A stretch of DNA of 64,000 nt, taken from positions 186,001-250,000 of the forward strand of contig NZ_JAGGPT010000006.1 in assembly GCF_018613715.1 (NCBI RefSeq). The letters are read 5' to 3'. The notes under the pieces are model-generated. The model did no database searches. It worked only from the letters and a program-made list of their open reading frames with translations, and had not been told where the DNA came from. The position numbers and the translations under genes were made by a program. This document shows positions 15,783-25,345 of this stretch, one piece after another. The DNA is from Chryseobacterium sp. ISL-6. Its GTDB lineage: Bacteria > Bacteroidota > Bacteroidia > Flavobacteriales > Weeksellaceae. Numbering within the stretch: the stretch's first letter is position 1; each line of letters starts with the position of its first letter.

Positions 15783-18608
15783 ATGGAAACAAAATTAAAG
15801 AAATTACTACTCCTTATTTTTCTTTGTTTCATTGGTTGGGTTTCGGCTCAAAAAAAATCTGTTACGGGAATTGTATCAGATGAGAATCAACCTCTTCCCG
15901 GAGCACTAATAAAAATAAAAGGATTATCTAAAAATATAGTTACAGATCTCGATGGTAAATTCACGATCAATGATCTTCCGGCGGGTGAATATAATTTACA
16001 GATTGGATATATCGGATATGAAAACAACGATATTACTGTAGCGGTAAAGCCTGAAGAGAATACGGATCTGGGTATTATCAGATTATCTCAAAAACATAAA
16101 AACATAGATGAAGTCGTTGTCACTGCTACGCTTAAAAACAGTGAAGCAAGAGCATTAAGTCTTCAAAAAAATGCAATCAACATTACAAATGTTATTGCTT
16201 CTGATGGTATAGGAAAATTACCGGACAGAAACGCTGCTGAAACAGTTCAGCGTGTTCAGGGTGTTTCAATTGAAAGGGATCAGGGAGAAGGAAGATTCGT
16301 ATCAATCAGAGGACTTCCTCCTTTTTGGGCATCAACTACCATTAATGGAAACAGACTTCCAACAGCCGAAGAGGAAACAACCTCCAGAGCAACAGCTTTT
16401 GACTTCTTCCCTACTGAGCTTATTTCCTACGTTCATGTAAATAAATCTTTCACTCCTGATATGGAAGCCGATGGAATTGGTGGTGGTGTTAATTTTATTA
16501 CAAAAACACCTCCAATGAAGCAGGAATTAAAAATTACAGTCGGAAGCGGCTATAATGCAAAGTCTGATAAAGGGGTTTATAACTTAGGCTTATTGTATGG
16601 TGGCAGAACAAAAGATAAAAAGTTTGGATACCTGTTTAATGTTGCTCACTTTACCAGAAACTGGTCCACAGATAATTTTGAAGCAAGAAGAAGTGGTGAT
16701 GAAGGGGTTTTCAGATTAGAGCTCCGTGATTATAATGGGGTAAGAAAAACAACGGGAATCAATACCGCTTTCGAATATGTGCTATCTCCCAAAAGCACCC
16801 TATACTTAAAAGGAATGTATGGTACTTTGTCTGATGACGAAACGCACTATAAGCATAGAATAAGATTTGATAAATTCAGTTCTGCCAACAACACAGCAAG
16901 AGTTGAATTACAGAATATTCATAATCTTTTAATCACAGAACTAACTTCTGTTTCATTGGGTGGAGTTCATCAGTTAAACAAAGGAAAAATTGATTGGGAT
17001 GTGTCCTATTATGATAATAGATTCAAGTACGGAAACATCCCTGATAAACAGAATAACTCTTATTATGTTATTAAATATACCCAATCTGGTGTAGGAATCG
17101 ATCCTAATTATATTGGAGATCACGGAAATGGACCAAGAGCATATTGGAAAGCTGATGGTGGAAAATTAGATTATAAAGATCCTGATGCCCTATTTGGTTT
17201 CTACAGCGATCCCAATTTTAAAATGGATGCTTCTCAAATGAGATTTACTGATCTCGAATTCTATAAGGTCTTTGTTGATGAGAAAGATAAAATTGTAGCT
17301 GCATTCAATCATGAAATGAATGTTTCTGACCGACTGACCTTAAAGTATGGTTTTAAATACAGGGATAAAGAACGTACTGCAAAGTTTTCAGATATTTTCT
17401 ATAACTGGAGCAACGGAACGGCACCTCTTTTATCAGAGTATGGTCAATACATCACAACACAGCCGAATGGTCCTAAATATTTAAGCGAAATGAATGCCCA
17501 CATTGGGAACACTTTCGGACCTGTTTTATCAACAACGGGGATGGACCAGTTCTGGTTTCAGAATCAGGGAAATTTAAAAATAAACCCTGCAGATTCAGAA
17601 TCTCTGGAATACAATAAAGCATTAGGAAGAAACTTTGATGTTTTTGAAAAACATGCGGATGCTTATGGGATGGGTACTTATAAAGTGAGTGATAAAATTA
17701 CGGTTTTAGGAGGAATCAGATTATCAAATACCAATACGAAGGTAAGAGGTTTTAATGTAATCGACGACAAATTGGTTCCCACAGAAAACACTAAGAAATA
17801 TCTTGCTGTATTACCGATGTTACATATCAAGTATACCTTAAATGACAAGACAAACCTTCGTTTTGCAGCGACAAGAACCTTCTCAAGACCTAATTTCGGG
17901 GATCTAACTCCTGGTGGAACTTATATTGAAGCAGACAATGAATTCAAAGGAGGGAACCCAAATCTGAATCCTACTTATTCTCTAAACCTTGACCTGATGG
18001 GAGAATACTACTTCTCTAATGTAGGGATTTTAAGTGGTGGAATTTTCTATAAGTCAATTACAGATCCCGTTTTCCAGGACTCTTTCATTGGAACTTACAA
18101 TGGTAATCCTGGGGTACAGTTTACAGCTCCCAATAATGGAAAAGCAGCTTCGTTGGGAGGTCTTGAATTGGGTATAAACAGAAGATTCGACTTTCTTCCG
18201 GGTTTCTTACAATATTTCGGAACTCAGCTTAATGCTACTTTCATGACTTCAAAAATGGAGAAACCCAGTGGTAGAAAAGTTGCTCTTCCTTATCAGGCCA
18301 AAGAACTATACAACATACAGTTATTCTTCGAGAAAAAAGGATTCAATGCCAGATTAGCTTATAATTATAAAGGAAAATATGCTGTTGAGTATGCCGAAAC
18401 AGATCTTAATGATTCTTATTATGGAAAATACAGCAGTTTGGATTTCGGAGGATCTTATCAGTTTACAAAATTTTTAATGCTATATGCAGATGTAAATAAC
18501 ATTCTGAATAAGCCATTGATCTATCATTTCGGAAAGAATGAAGATCGCCCAGAACAGGTTGAATATTACGGAGTAAGATTCAATTTAGGTATCAAGCTAA
18601 ATTTTTAA
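15783..18608 (+). CDS. TonB-dependent outer-membrane receptor
   Basis: A 941-residue TonB-dependent receptor. Seen: a signal peptide (to about residue 23, ending WVSAQ), a CarboxypepD_reg-like domain (about 28-100; SVTGIVSDENQPLPGA, NIVTDLDGKF), a plug domain (DEVVVTATLKNSE, NITNVIASDGIGKLPDRN, VQRVQGVSIERDQGEGRF, VSIRGL), and a barrel ending in the aromatic C-terminus LGIKLNF. The start at 15783 is used because the METKLKK signal peptide begins there; an upstream codon adds nine residues. Unlike SusC receptors it has no SusD partner. It is first in a tight run with an MFS carrier, an FAD oxidoreductase and a PhnX-like hydrolase, so its ligand is inferred to be a phosphonate-bearing molecule. 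Confidence 0.93.
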   Translation: METKLKKLLLLIFLCFIGWVSAQKKSVTGIVSDENQPLPGALIKIKGLSKNIVTDLDGKFTINDLPAGEYNLQIGYIGYENNDITVAVKPEENTDLGIIRLSQKHKNIDEVVVTATLKNSEARALSLQKNAINITNVIASDGIGKLPDRNAAETVQRVQGVSIERDQGEGRFVSIRGLPPFWASTTINGNRLPTAEEETTSRATAFDFFPTELISYVHVNKSFTPDMEADGIGGGVNFITKTPPMKQELKITVGSGYNAKSDKGVYNLGLLYGGRTKDKKFGYLFNVAHFTRNWSTDNFEARRSGDEGVFRLELRDYNGVRKTTGINTAFEYVLSPKSTLYLKGMYGTLSDDETHYKHRIRFDKFSSANNTARVELQNIHNLLITELTSVSLGGVHQLNKGKIDWDVSYYDNRFKYGNIPDKQNNSYYVIKYTQSGVGIDPNYIGDHGNGPRAYWKADGGKLDYKDPDALFGFYSDPNFKMDASQMRFTDLEFYKVFVDEKDKIVAAFNHEMNVSDRLTLKYGFKYRDKERTAKFSDIFYNWSNGTAPLLSEYGQYITTQPNGPKYLSEMNAHIGNTFGPVLSTTGMDQFWFQNQGNLKINPADSESLEYNKALGRNFDVFEKHADAYGMGTYKVSDKITVLGGIRLSNTNTKVRGFNVIDDKLVPTENTKKYLAVLPMLHIKYTLNDKTNLRFAATRTFSRPNFGDLTPGGTYIEADNEFKGGNPNLNPTYSLNLDLMGEYYFSNVGILSGGIFYKSITDPVFQDSFIGTYNGNPGVQFTAPNNGKAASLGGLELGINRRFDFLPGFLQYFGTQLNATFMTSKMEKPSGRKVALPYQAKELYNIQLFFEKKGFNARLAYNYKGKYAVEYAETDLNDSYYGKYSSLDFGGSYQFTKFLMLYADVNNILNKPLIYHFGKNEDRPEQVEYYGVRFNLGIKLNF

Positions 18609-18617
18609 TCAATAAAA

Positions 18618-19919
18618 ATGGCTGATACGATCAAAAAAAACACATTGGTAACACTGAAAGCAGCATTTTCTGCTTTTGGTGTTTACTTCTGCATGTATGG
18701 ATTTAGAAAACCTTTCACTGTAGCATCTTTCGAAGGTCTTGCTTACTTTGGAGTGGATTATAAAGTACTGATCATCATTGCTCAGGTCGCAGGGTATTTC
18801 ATCTCAAAATTTATCGGAATACGATTTATTTCAGAATTAAAACCCGAAAAAAGGATCTTCTATCTATTTACTTTTATTGCCATCGCAGAAATTGCATTAC
18901 TGGGTTTTGCCCTCGTTCCGGCACCTTATAACATCATTTTTATGTTTATCAATGGATTTCCATTGGGACTGATTTGGGGAATTGTCTTTTCCTATATTGA
19001 AGGAAGAAAAACAACCGAGATCATAGGTTTATTTCTGTGCTCGAGTTTTGTCGTTTCTTCAGGGTTCACAAAATCCGTAGGAAAATTTATTATGGATACA
19101 TTTGATATTTCAGAGTTCTGGATGCCTTTTACCGCCGGTCTGGTTTTTATTATTCCTTTGATCCTTTTTGGTGTTTTATTAAATAAAATTCCTAAACCTA
19201 CTGAAGAGGACATTTTGTTAAAAAACAAAAGACAACCTCTTGATAAGGCAGCCAGAATAGGATTGATTCGTCAGTTTTTTATTCCAATGGTTTGTATTAC
19301 TATTTTATACATTAGCTTAACCATCCTTCGGGACTTCAGGGATAATTTTAATCGTGAGATCTGGGATAGTTTAAGTCTCAAAACTGACAGCTCTATCTTT
19401 ACCCTTACCGAAATTCCCATTGCCATTGTTGTTCTCCTGGTTTTAAGTCTGATGGTAAAAGTAAAGAACAACAAAAAAGCTTTCGCTTACTACCATTATA
19501 TTCTTTTTGCAGCCATCGCAATAGTTGGTTTTTCAACATACTTTTTCCAGCATCATATGATATCTCCTTTTTTATGGATGATGTTCTCCGGACTTGGAAT
19601 GTATTTGTGCTATGTTCCGTTCAATGGAATTTATTTTGACAGAATGATTGCGGCTTTTGATATCAAAGGCAATGTAGGTTTTCTAATTTATTTTGTAGAT
19701 TCATTCGGATATCTGGGAAGTGTTTTAATCTTATTATATAAGAATTTTGGCTCTGCTCAGACATCGTGGCTGAACTTTTACATTCATCTTAACTATATTA
19801 TTGTTATGATCGTTTTGATTTTTTCGGTCATTGCCTATTTAGCGTTCAAAAAAAAATCAAAGCCAAAATCAAATAACAATAATCAATACATCAATTTCAA
19901 CACCTCGAAAATGATATAA
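18618..19919 (+). CDS. DUF5690 family MFS-type transporter
   Basis: A 433-residue polytopic inner-membrane protein with about 12 hydrophobic helices. The N-terminus (TLKAAFSAFGVYFCMYGFRKPFTVA) and the loop FISELKPEKRIFYLF resemble sugar-phosphate/glycerol-3-phosphate type MFS carriers, and I recognise the DUF5690 group. The gene begins nine bases after the TonB receptor stop and is followed after 12 bases by the FAD oxidoreductase. An organophosphate- or phosphonate-carrying role across the inner membrane is inferred from relation and position; the family has no proven substrate known to me. The Lys/Asn-rich C-terminus (KKKSKPKSNNNNQ) is cytosolic. Confidence 0.82.
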   Translation: MADTIKKNTLVTLKAAFSAFGVYFCMYGFRKPFTVASFEGLAYFGVDYKVLIIIAQVAGYFISKFIGIRFISELKPEKRIFYLFTFIAIAEIALLGFALVPAPYNIIFMFINGFPLGLIWGIVFSYIEGRKTTEIIGLFLCSSFVVSSGFTKSVGKFIMDTFDISEFWMPFTAGLVFIIPLILFGVLLNKIPKPTEEDILLKNKRQPLDKAARIGLIRQFFIPMVCITILYISLTILRDFRDNFNREIWDSLSLKTDSSIFTLTEIPIAIVVLLVLSLMVKVKNNKKAFAYYHYILFAAIAIVGFSTYFFQHHMISPFLWMMFSGLGMYLCYVPFNGIYFDRMIAAFDIKGNVGFLIYFVDSFGYLGSVLILLYKNFGSAQTSWLNFYIHLNYIIVMIVLIFSVIAYLAFKKKSKPKSNNNNQYINFNTSKMI

Positions 19920-19931
19920 AACTAAAATATA

Positions 19932-21086
19932 ATGACAACAAAATTTGACTTAATTGTTGTGGGAGGTGGAATCCTAGGAACATTCCACGCTTATCATGCT
20001 TTAAAAAGAAACCTCAAAGTTGCTATTCTCGAAAAGAATTCGTTTCCACAAGGAGCAACCGTAAGGAATTTCGGACAAATTGTTCCTTCAGGAATGGATT
20101 TAAAATGGCAGAATTTCGGAAGAGAAAGTCTGGCAATATACAATGAGTTACAGTCTCAGACAGATTTGACTATAAGAAAAAATGGATCTGTATATTTAGC
20201 ATCTAACGACGAGGAGCTTCAGCTTATCAACGAGCTGTATGAAATCAATAAAAAAAATGATTACGAATCCGTTCTTTTATCCAAGAACGACTGCATCAAG
20301 AAATTCGATGGTCTCCGTTCTGATTACTGTAAGGGAGGGTTGTTTTTTCCACAAGAATTGTCTGTAGATTCAGCAGAAATGATCATAAAACTTCATACTC
20401 TTTTAAAAGAAAAATTAGATCTGAAGATTTTCTATGATACAACTGTAATAGAAACTTATGAAGATGATCATCAATGTACTGCAATATCTTCCGAAGGTAC
20501 CAAGTTTAACGCATCAAAGATAATTATCTGCAGTGGACACGAGTTTAAAACATTATATCCAAATATATTTAATGAAAGTGACTTAGTGGTTAGTAAACTA
20601 CAAATGCTACAGACAAAACCTCAGGGCATCTATTCACTACAGGGAAATATACTGACAGGGTTATCTATAAGAAGATATGAGTCTTTTCAGGAGTGCCCTT
20701 CTTACAGCCAAATAAAATCTTTAGAGGATGAAAATTCTTTTGAGAAAAAATATGGAGTCCACATTTTATTCAAGCAGGCTCTTGACGGTTCTATTATTTT
20801 AGGGGATTCTCATGAATATGCGAGTGCCAAAGATTCTGATTCCCTGGGGTATGATCTGAATATGGAAATCGATGAATTCATGATCAACGAAGCAAAAAAA
20901 ATAATAGACCTTCCTACTTATGAGATCCAAAGAAGATGGTTTGGAATCTACTCCCAATGCAAAGACAAAGACATCCTTGAATATAACCCTTCACCAAACA
21001 TTCATATTGTCACTGCAATCGGAGGAAAAGGAATGACCGCAAGTGGAGGTTATTCAAAATTTAACATAGAAAAAATTTATTCATAA
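19932..21086 (+). CDS. TIGR03364-like FAD-dependent oxidoreductase (phosphonate-associated)
   Basis: A 384-residue FAD oxidoreductase of the DAO/glycine-oxidase fold. Seen: the dinucleotide-binding VVGGGILG near residues 9-16, LEKNSFPQGATVRNFGQIVPSGM (family segment contacting FAD), and the C-terminal IGGKGMTASGG that closes over the flavin. It matches TIGR03364, a group defined by lying beside PhnX-like hydrolases. Members have been reported, from memory, to oxidise 2-aminoethylphosphonate or N-methylated relatives to phosphonoacetaldehyde. The next gene, four bases on, encodes a PhnX-like enzyme that would take that product. The precise substrate is inference. Confidence 0.85.
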   Translation: MTTKFDLIVVGGGILGTFHAYHALKRNLKVAILEKNSFPQGATVRNFGQIVPSGMDLKWQNFGRESLAIYNELQSQTDLTIRKNGSVYLASNDEELQLINELYEINKKNDYESVLLSKNDCIKKFDGLRSDYCKGGLFFPQELSVDSAEMIIKLHTLLKEKLDLKIFYDTTVIETYEDDHQCTAISSEGTKFNASKIIICSGHEFKTLYPNIFNESDLVVSKLQMLQTKPQGIYSLQGNILTGLSIRRYESFQECPSYSQIKSLEDENSFEKKYGVHILFKQALDGSIILGDSHEYASAKDSDSLGYDLNMEIDEFMINEAKKIIDLPTYEIQRRWFGIYSQCKDKDILEYNPSPNIHIVTAIGGKGMTASGGYSKFNIEKIYS

Positions 21087-21090
21087 AATA

Positions 21091-21762
21091 ATGAAGAACA
21101 TAGAATTATTGGTTCTGGATATGGCCGGAACAACGATTAATGAAGACAATGTAGTATATAAAACTTTAATGCACTCCGTAAATGATTATGGGTATGGAGT
21201 TTCCTTAGAAAAAGTACTTTCAAGCTGCGCCGGAAAGGAAAAGCTAGAAGCTATCACAAGTTTATTGCAGGAAATAGGAGGTAATGAAAATGAGGCTCTT
21301 GCTATTTTTGAAAATTTCTCAGAGCAGTTAAAAAGAGCTTATCAAGACCTGGATGTAAAACCTATTAATGGAGTCGAGGATTTTCTGCTGAAAATGAGGG
21401 CAAAAAATAAAAAAATAGTCCTTAATACAGGCTATTCTCAGGAGATCGCACAGCAGCTTCTGGATAAATTAGGCTGGAAAGAAAATGTATATTATGATGA
21501 TCTTATTACGGCGAATGATGTTTCAGAAAGCCGCCCAAGTCCTGAAATGATTCATCTTGCTATGAAAAAATTTAATATTGATGATCCAGAGAAAGTATTA
21601 AAGGCAGGGGATTCTGCTGTTGATATTGAAGAAGGAAAAAATGCGGGCTGTGGACTGACGATAGCTGTTCTTTCCGGTGCCCAAAAAAGAGGAGAACTCG
21701 AAAAATCCAATCCGGATTATATTTTCGATACCATATCTGAGGCTGAAGAAATTCTTTACTAA
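21091..21762 (+). CDS. Phosphonatase-like HAD hydrolase (PhnX-like, TIGR03351)
   Basis: A 223-residue HAD-superfamily hydrolase. Seen: the nucleophile motif LDMAGTT with Asp10 and Ala12 (phosphonatases have Ala where most HAD phosphatases have Asp), the cap with CAGKEKLEA (Lys49 is a candidate for the Schiff-base Lys), motif II NTGYS, and motif III/IV KAGDSAVDIEEGKNAG. It fits the PhnX-like group that co-occurs with TIGR03364 oxidoreductases. The predicted reaction is cleavage of the C-P bond of phosphonoacetaldehyde, giving acetaldehyde and phosphate. Whether Lys49 plays this role needs structural comparison. It is last in the four-gene run. Confidence 0.87.
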   Translation: MKNIELLVLDMAGTTINEDNVVYKTLMHSVNDYGYGVSLEKVLSSCAGKEKLEAITSLLQEIGGNENEALAIFENFSEQLKRAYQDLDVKPINGVEDFLLKMRAKNKKIVLNTGYSQEIAQQLLDKLGWKENVYYDDLITANDVSESRPSPEMIHLAMKKFNIDDPEKVLKAGDSAVDIEEGKNAGCGLTIAVLSGAQKRGELEKSNPDYIFDTISEAEEILY

Positions 21763-21842
21763 TTCTTTCATCACAATCTTATCTATTCAGCCTCAATTTC
21801 TTATTGTTTTTTTATCTTTTAATTAACTTTAAGTTTACACAT

Positions 21843-21899
21843 GTTTACAAATAGTAAATTAATTTTACAAATAATAAAATATAATTACTATTTGTAAAC
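21843..21899 (+). promoter_or_regulatory. 15-bp perfect inverted repeat upstream of the secreted phosphatase gene
   Basis: GTTTACAAATAGTAA at 21843-21857 is repeated inverted as TTACTATTTGTAAAC at 21885-21899. A further similar half-site (TTTTACAAATA) lies between them at about 21863. It ends 27 bases before the start codon, a good place for an operator. The same core occurs upstream of the TonB receptor gene. Confidence 0.5.
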
Positions 21900-21926
21900 T
21901 TTTTTATTTCTAAACCAATAATTTTT

Positions 21927-23780
21927 ATGAAAACAAAACTATTCTCATTGGCAATCGTAGCGAGTTGCTTTTTAAGCGCTCAGACGAAAAAAGTTCTTTT
22001 TATCGGTATCGACGGATGCAGGGCAGATGTCATGATGTCATCCAATACGCCTAACATTAAGAGTCTGATCACAAAATCTATTTATTCATTGGATGGCCTT
22101 TGCGCTGCAACTACTTGGAGCGGAAACGGCTGGAGTACCATGCTTACTGGTGTTTGGCATACAAAACACAATGTTCAGGATAATAATTTCACCAATCCAA
22201 ATTATATCAGTTATCCGGATTTCTTAACCCGTGCAGAAACTTACAATCCAAACTTAAAAACAATTTCATTGGCACATTGGGCTCCTATCAATGATATTAT
22301 TGTTAAGGATGCAGATGTACAGACTAATTTCAGCACAGATTTAGCAGTGAAAAATGCCGCCGTTAATGCTTTACAAACAAATAACCCTGATATTTTATTT
22401 GTTGATTTTGATGATGTTGATCACGCAGGCCACTCGTATGGTTTTTCTTCAACTGTTCCCCAATATGTTTCGTCCATGCAAACAACAGACACTTATATCG
22501 GAGAAATTGTAAATGCGATGAAAAACAGAGCTGCTTATAATAATGAAGACTGGTTGGTTGTTTTAACCACAGATCATGGTGCTGTAAGTGATGGTCACGG
22601 TGGTGGAAATCTTTCTGAAAGAAACATCTTTACCATCTATTCTAACCCCAACCTTACTCCTCAGCAAATAAGCAAGACCGAAATAAATTCGAATATTACG
22701 CACAACCAGCTTAACTTCCCTGCAGGAACGTATGCTAAACCGGCTAATCAAACACCTTTTAATTTTGGAGCAACGCAGGATTTTACTATTGAATTTTGGG
22801 TAAAACCTAATGCAAGCTTTTCAAGTGATCCTGTAATGATCAGTAATAAAAACTGGGCTAATGGAAAAAATAAAGGATTTGTTATTTCTGGATATTCAGG
22901 ACAAACCTATAAAATAAATATCGGAGACGGCACAAACAGAATTGATCTTGTCGGTGGTAAAATGGAAACCAATAAATGGAAACACATTGCAGTAAGTTTC
23001 GACAGAGATGGTCTTGTAACTCTTTATGAAGATGGTGTTGTGGTAACATTTGCTAAAATGAATACCATTGGAAACATCGATTCGGGACTTCCCCTTACGA
23101 TTAATCAGGATGGAACAAACACCTACGGACTTAATCTTGCAGCTTCTTATAAAGACATCAGAATCTGGAAATCTGCAATTCCAAACAGCGTTTTAGTAAA
23201 CTGGGCTACTCAGAACATCACTTCTTCCCACCCTTATTATTCTCAGTTGCTAGCCAACTGGAAATGTGATGAAACATCTGGTAATACATTAACCGATTCA
23301 AGCCCAAACAACAATAACTCGACGGTCACAGGAAGCCCAACCCGTAATCTGAACACCGCTAATAACTTCAAAATTTATAATTATCTATCAACAACCAGAG
23401 AAACAGACCACTTACCAACGGTATTAAACTGGTTATGTATTCCTGTTCAAAGTTCTTGGGGTATAGATGGTGTCAACAGGCTACCTGTTTGTGATCTTAA
23501 TACATTATCTGTAGGAAATTCAGAAAAAGTATCAGAAGATTTTGCCATATATCCTAATCCTGCAGATCAGAAGGTGAATGTAAAGTTCAAATCTAATGAG
23601 AAAGAAGTTACATTTCAGATCATCGATACAAAAGGAACTGTTGTTTCATCTAAAAAAGTAAAATCATCAGATGGACAGTATGAAGAAACATTCGATATCA
23701 ATACAATGCCAAGTGGTGTATATTTTATAAAACTCACAGAAGGTCAAAAATCTTTGTCAAAAACTTTTATTAAAAAGTAA
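21927..23780 (+). CDS. Secreted alkaline-phosphatase-superfamily phosphodiesterase with LamG domain and T9SS sorting signal
   Basis: A 617-residue exported protein. Seen: a signal peptide (to about 18, CFLSAQ), an alkaline phosphatase/nucleotide pyrophosphatase-type domain (LFIGIDGCRAD with metal Asp; TWSGNGWSTMLTG with the nucleophile region; DVDHAGHSYG; TTDHGAVSDGHGG), a LamG/concanavalin-like insert at about 245-420 (FTIEFWVKPNASF, KWKHIAVSFDRDG), the end of the phosphatase domain (TRETDHLPTVLNWL), and a type A T9SS C-terminal domain (YPNPADQKVNVKF; GVYFIKL). T9SS would place it on the surface or outside the cell. In this locus it may free a phosphonate or phosphate headgroup from a larger molecule; that is inference. 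Confidence 0.88.
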   Translation: MKTKLFSLAIVASCFLSAQTKKVLFIGIDGCRADVMMSSNTPNIKSLITKSIYSLDGLCAATTWSGNGWSTMLTGVWHTKHNVQDNNFTNPNYISYPDFLTRAETYNPNLKTISLAHWAPINDIIVKDADVQTNFSTDLAVKNAAVNALQTNNPDILFVDFDDVDHAGHSYGFSSTVPQYVSSMQTTDTYIGEIVNAMKNRAAYNNEDWLVVLTTDHGAVSDGHGGGNLSERNIFTIYSNPNLTPQQISKTEINSNITHNQLNFPAGTYAKPANQTPFNFGATQDFTIEFWVKPNASFSSDPVMISNKNWANGKNKGFVISGYSGQTYKINIGDGTNRIDLVGGKMETNKWKHIAVSFDRDGLVTLYEDGVVVTFAKMNTIGNIDSGLPLTINQDGTNTYGLNLAASYKDIRIWKSAIPNSVLVNWATQNITSSHPYYSQLLANWKCDETSGNTLTDSSPNNNNSTVTGSPTRNLNTANNFKIYNYLSTTRETDHLPTVLNWLCIPVQSSWGIDGVNRLPVCDLNTLSVGNSEKVSEDFAIYPNPADQKVNVKFKSNEKEVTFQIIDTKGTVVSSKKVKSSDGQYEETFDINTMPSGVYFIKLTEGQKSLSKTFIKK

Positions 23781-23823
23781 TCAGAGAATTTTCATCATAT
23801 CATTAGTAGATTTAAATTGGATA

Positions 23824-23867
23824 GATATTAGAACGCGGATTACTCCAAGTTCTAATATCCTTTTTTA
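23824..23867 (+). terminator. Terminator of the secreted phosphatase gene
   Basis: Perfect 11-bp arms GATATTAGAAC (23824-23834) and its complement (23849-23859), followed by a T-run. Confidence 0.8.
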
Positions 23868-23886
23868 TTTTTAAATAACACCATAT

Positions 23887-25302
23887 TTATATATTGTTTT
23901 TTACCATTTTCCCCAATTTCTCAAGATCACTTTCTACCCTGTCTGTCCATTCTAAGGCATAATTCAATCGCATACAGTTTCTGTATTGGTCATATTGAGA
24001 AAACATTCTTCCGGGAGCAAAATTGATCTTCTGACTATAAGCTTCGTCAAATAAATCTTCCGTACATATTCTTTTGTCTAGCTCCAGCCATAACATAAAA
24101 CCTCCTTTTGGTTCGGAAACTTTAGTATTGTCCGGAAAATAAGCCGTAACTGCTTTTTGAATCTGAAGGTAATTAGCATAGAGTTTATTTCTGAATGTCC
24201 TCAAGTGATGATCATAACGGCCATGTTCCAGAAAATCTGTAATCACATCAGAATATAATGATGGACTGCATACCGTCTGAACAAGCTTCTGGCGGATAAT
24301 CCGATCTTTAAACTGACCCGGAGCCACCCACCCCACCCGATAACCGGGAGCCATGGTCTTCGAAACTGAACCCAACCACATTACCAATCCTGCCTCATCA
24401 TAAAACTTACATGGCTTGGGACGTTCTGCTCCGAAATATAGATTCCCATAGATATCATCTTCGATCAAAGGAACATTATAGTGCATGATTAATCTCACCA
24501 GCTCCCTCTTGTTTTCATCAGGCATTTGAAACCCCATCGGGTTATTAAAGTTCGTCACAAAACAACATGCTGATAATTTTGGCAATACTTTTTTTAAAGC
24601 ATCAAGATCTACTCCATATACCGGATGAGTGGGAATTTCAACCGCTTTTAGTCCCAATAACTGGATGGCCTGTAAAATTCCAAAATAAGCAGGGCTTTCC
24701 ACGGCAACCAGATCACCAGGCTTTGTTACGGCCATCAGACTATTATAAATAGCATTCATTGCCCCAGAGGTTATCACCAGATCATCTTCCGTAATTTTCC
24801 CTTCCATAACCAATGACCATTTTGCCAGTTCCCGACGAAGGCTCTGTTTTCCCTGTACCGGTTCATAATCCGTTCCGCTGTCATTTCTGCTCTTTACAAC
24901 ATTAATGATCGATTTTTTCATCTTGGCCAAAGGAAGAAAGTTCTTGCCGGGAATTGCCAGTGCAAACTGAGTAAAATCTTTCTCTGAAATAGTTCCAAAC
25001 ACCTTATCAATAAGATCTTCCTTTGTTCCTTCAGCTTCAAAGCTTTTTATTTTGGCAACAGATGGCAACGCCAGTTTTCGTTGTGAAGTATGGCTTACAA
25101 AATAGCCAAATTTAGGCTTCGATTCAATAAGAGAATGACTCTCAAGCTCCATATAAGCCAGCTTTATGGTATTCAGGCTAACATTATATAGCTTCTGAGC
25201 ACTTCGGAGTGAAGGTAGTTTATCTCCAAACTGTAATGTCTCAGTTTGGATTTGCTCCATCATTATTTTTGCTATTTTAAGGTATAAAACTTCTTTGGCC
25301 AT
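23887..25302 (-). CDS. MocR-type regulator: GntR winged helix fused to PLP aminotransferase domain
   Basis: A 471-residue protein of the MocR/PdxR subfamily of GntR regulators. The N-terminal winged helix spans about 1-75 (FGDKLPSLRSAQKLYNVSLNTIKLAYMELE). The rest is a class I aminotransferase fold with ITSGAMNAIYN, FVTNFNNPMGFQMP and the PLP Lys315 in GSVSKTMAPGYRVGW. MocR proteins sense PLP, amino compounds or their aldimines and control nearby genes. It is convergent with the secreted phosphatase gene, so it is adjacent to the candidate phosphonate locus, where an amine such as aminoethylphosphonate would be a plausible effector (inference). Confidence 0.92.
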   Translation of the reverse strand: MAKEVLYLKIAKIMMEQIQTETLQFGDKLPSLRSAQKLYNVSLNTIKLAYMELESHSLIESKPKFGYFVSHTSQRKLALPSVAKIKSFEAEGTKEDLIDKVFGTISEKDFTQFALAIPGKNFLPLAKMKKSIINVVKSRNDSGTDYEPVQGKQSLRRELAKWSLVMEGKITEDDLVITSGAMNAIYNSLMAVTKPGDLVAVESPAYFGILQAIQLLGLKAVEIPTHPVYGVDLDALKKVLPKLSACCFVTNFNNPMGFQMPDENKRELVRLIMHYNVPLIEDDIYGNLYFGAERPKPCKFYDEAGLVMWLGSVSKTMAPGYRVGWVAPGQFKDRIIRQKLVQTVCSPSLYSDVITDFLEHGRYDHHLRTFRNKLYANYLQIQKAVTAYFPDNTKVSEPKGGFMLWLELDKRICTEDLFDEAYSQKINFAPGRMFSQYDQYRNCMRLNYALEWTDRVESDLEKLGKMVKNNI

Positions 25303-25345
25303 AGGATGATCGTTTTAAATATAAAGTAAACAGAAAATATCTTTG

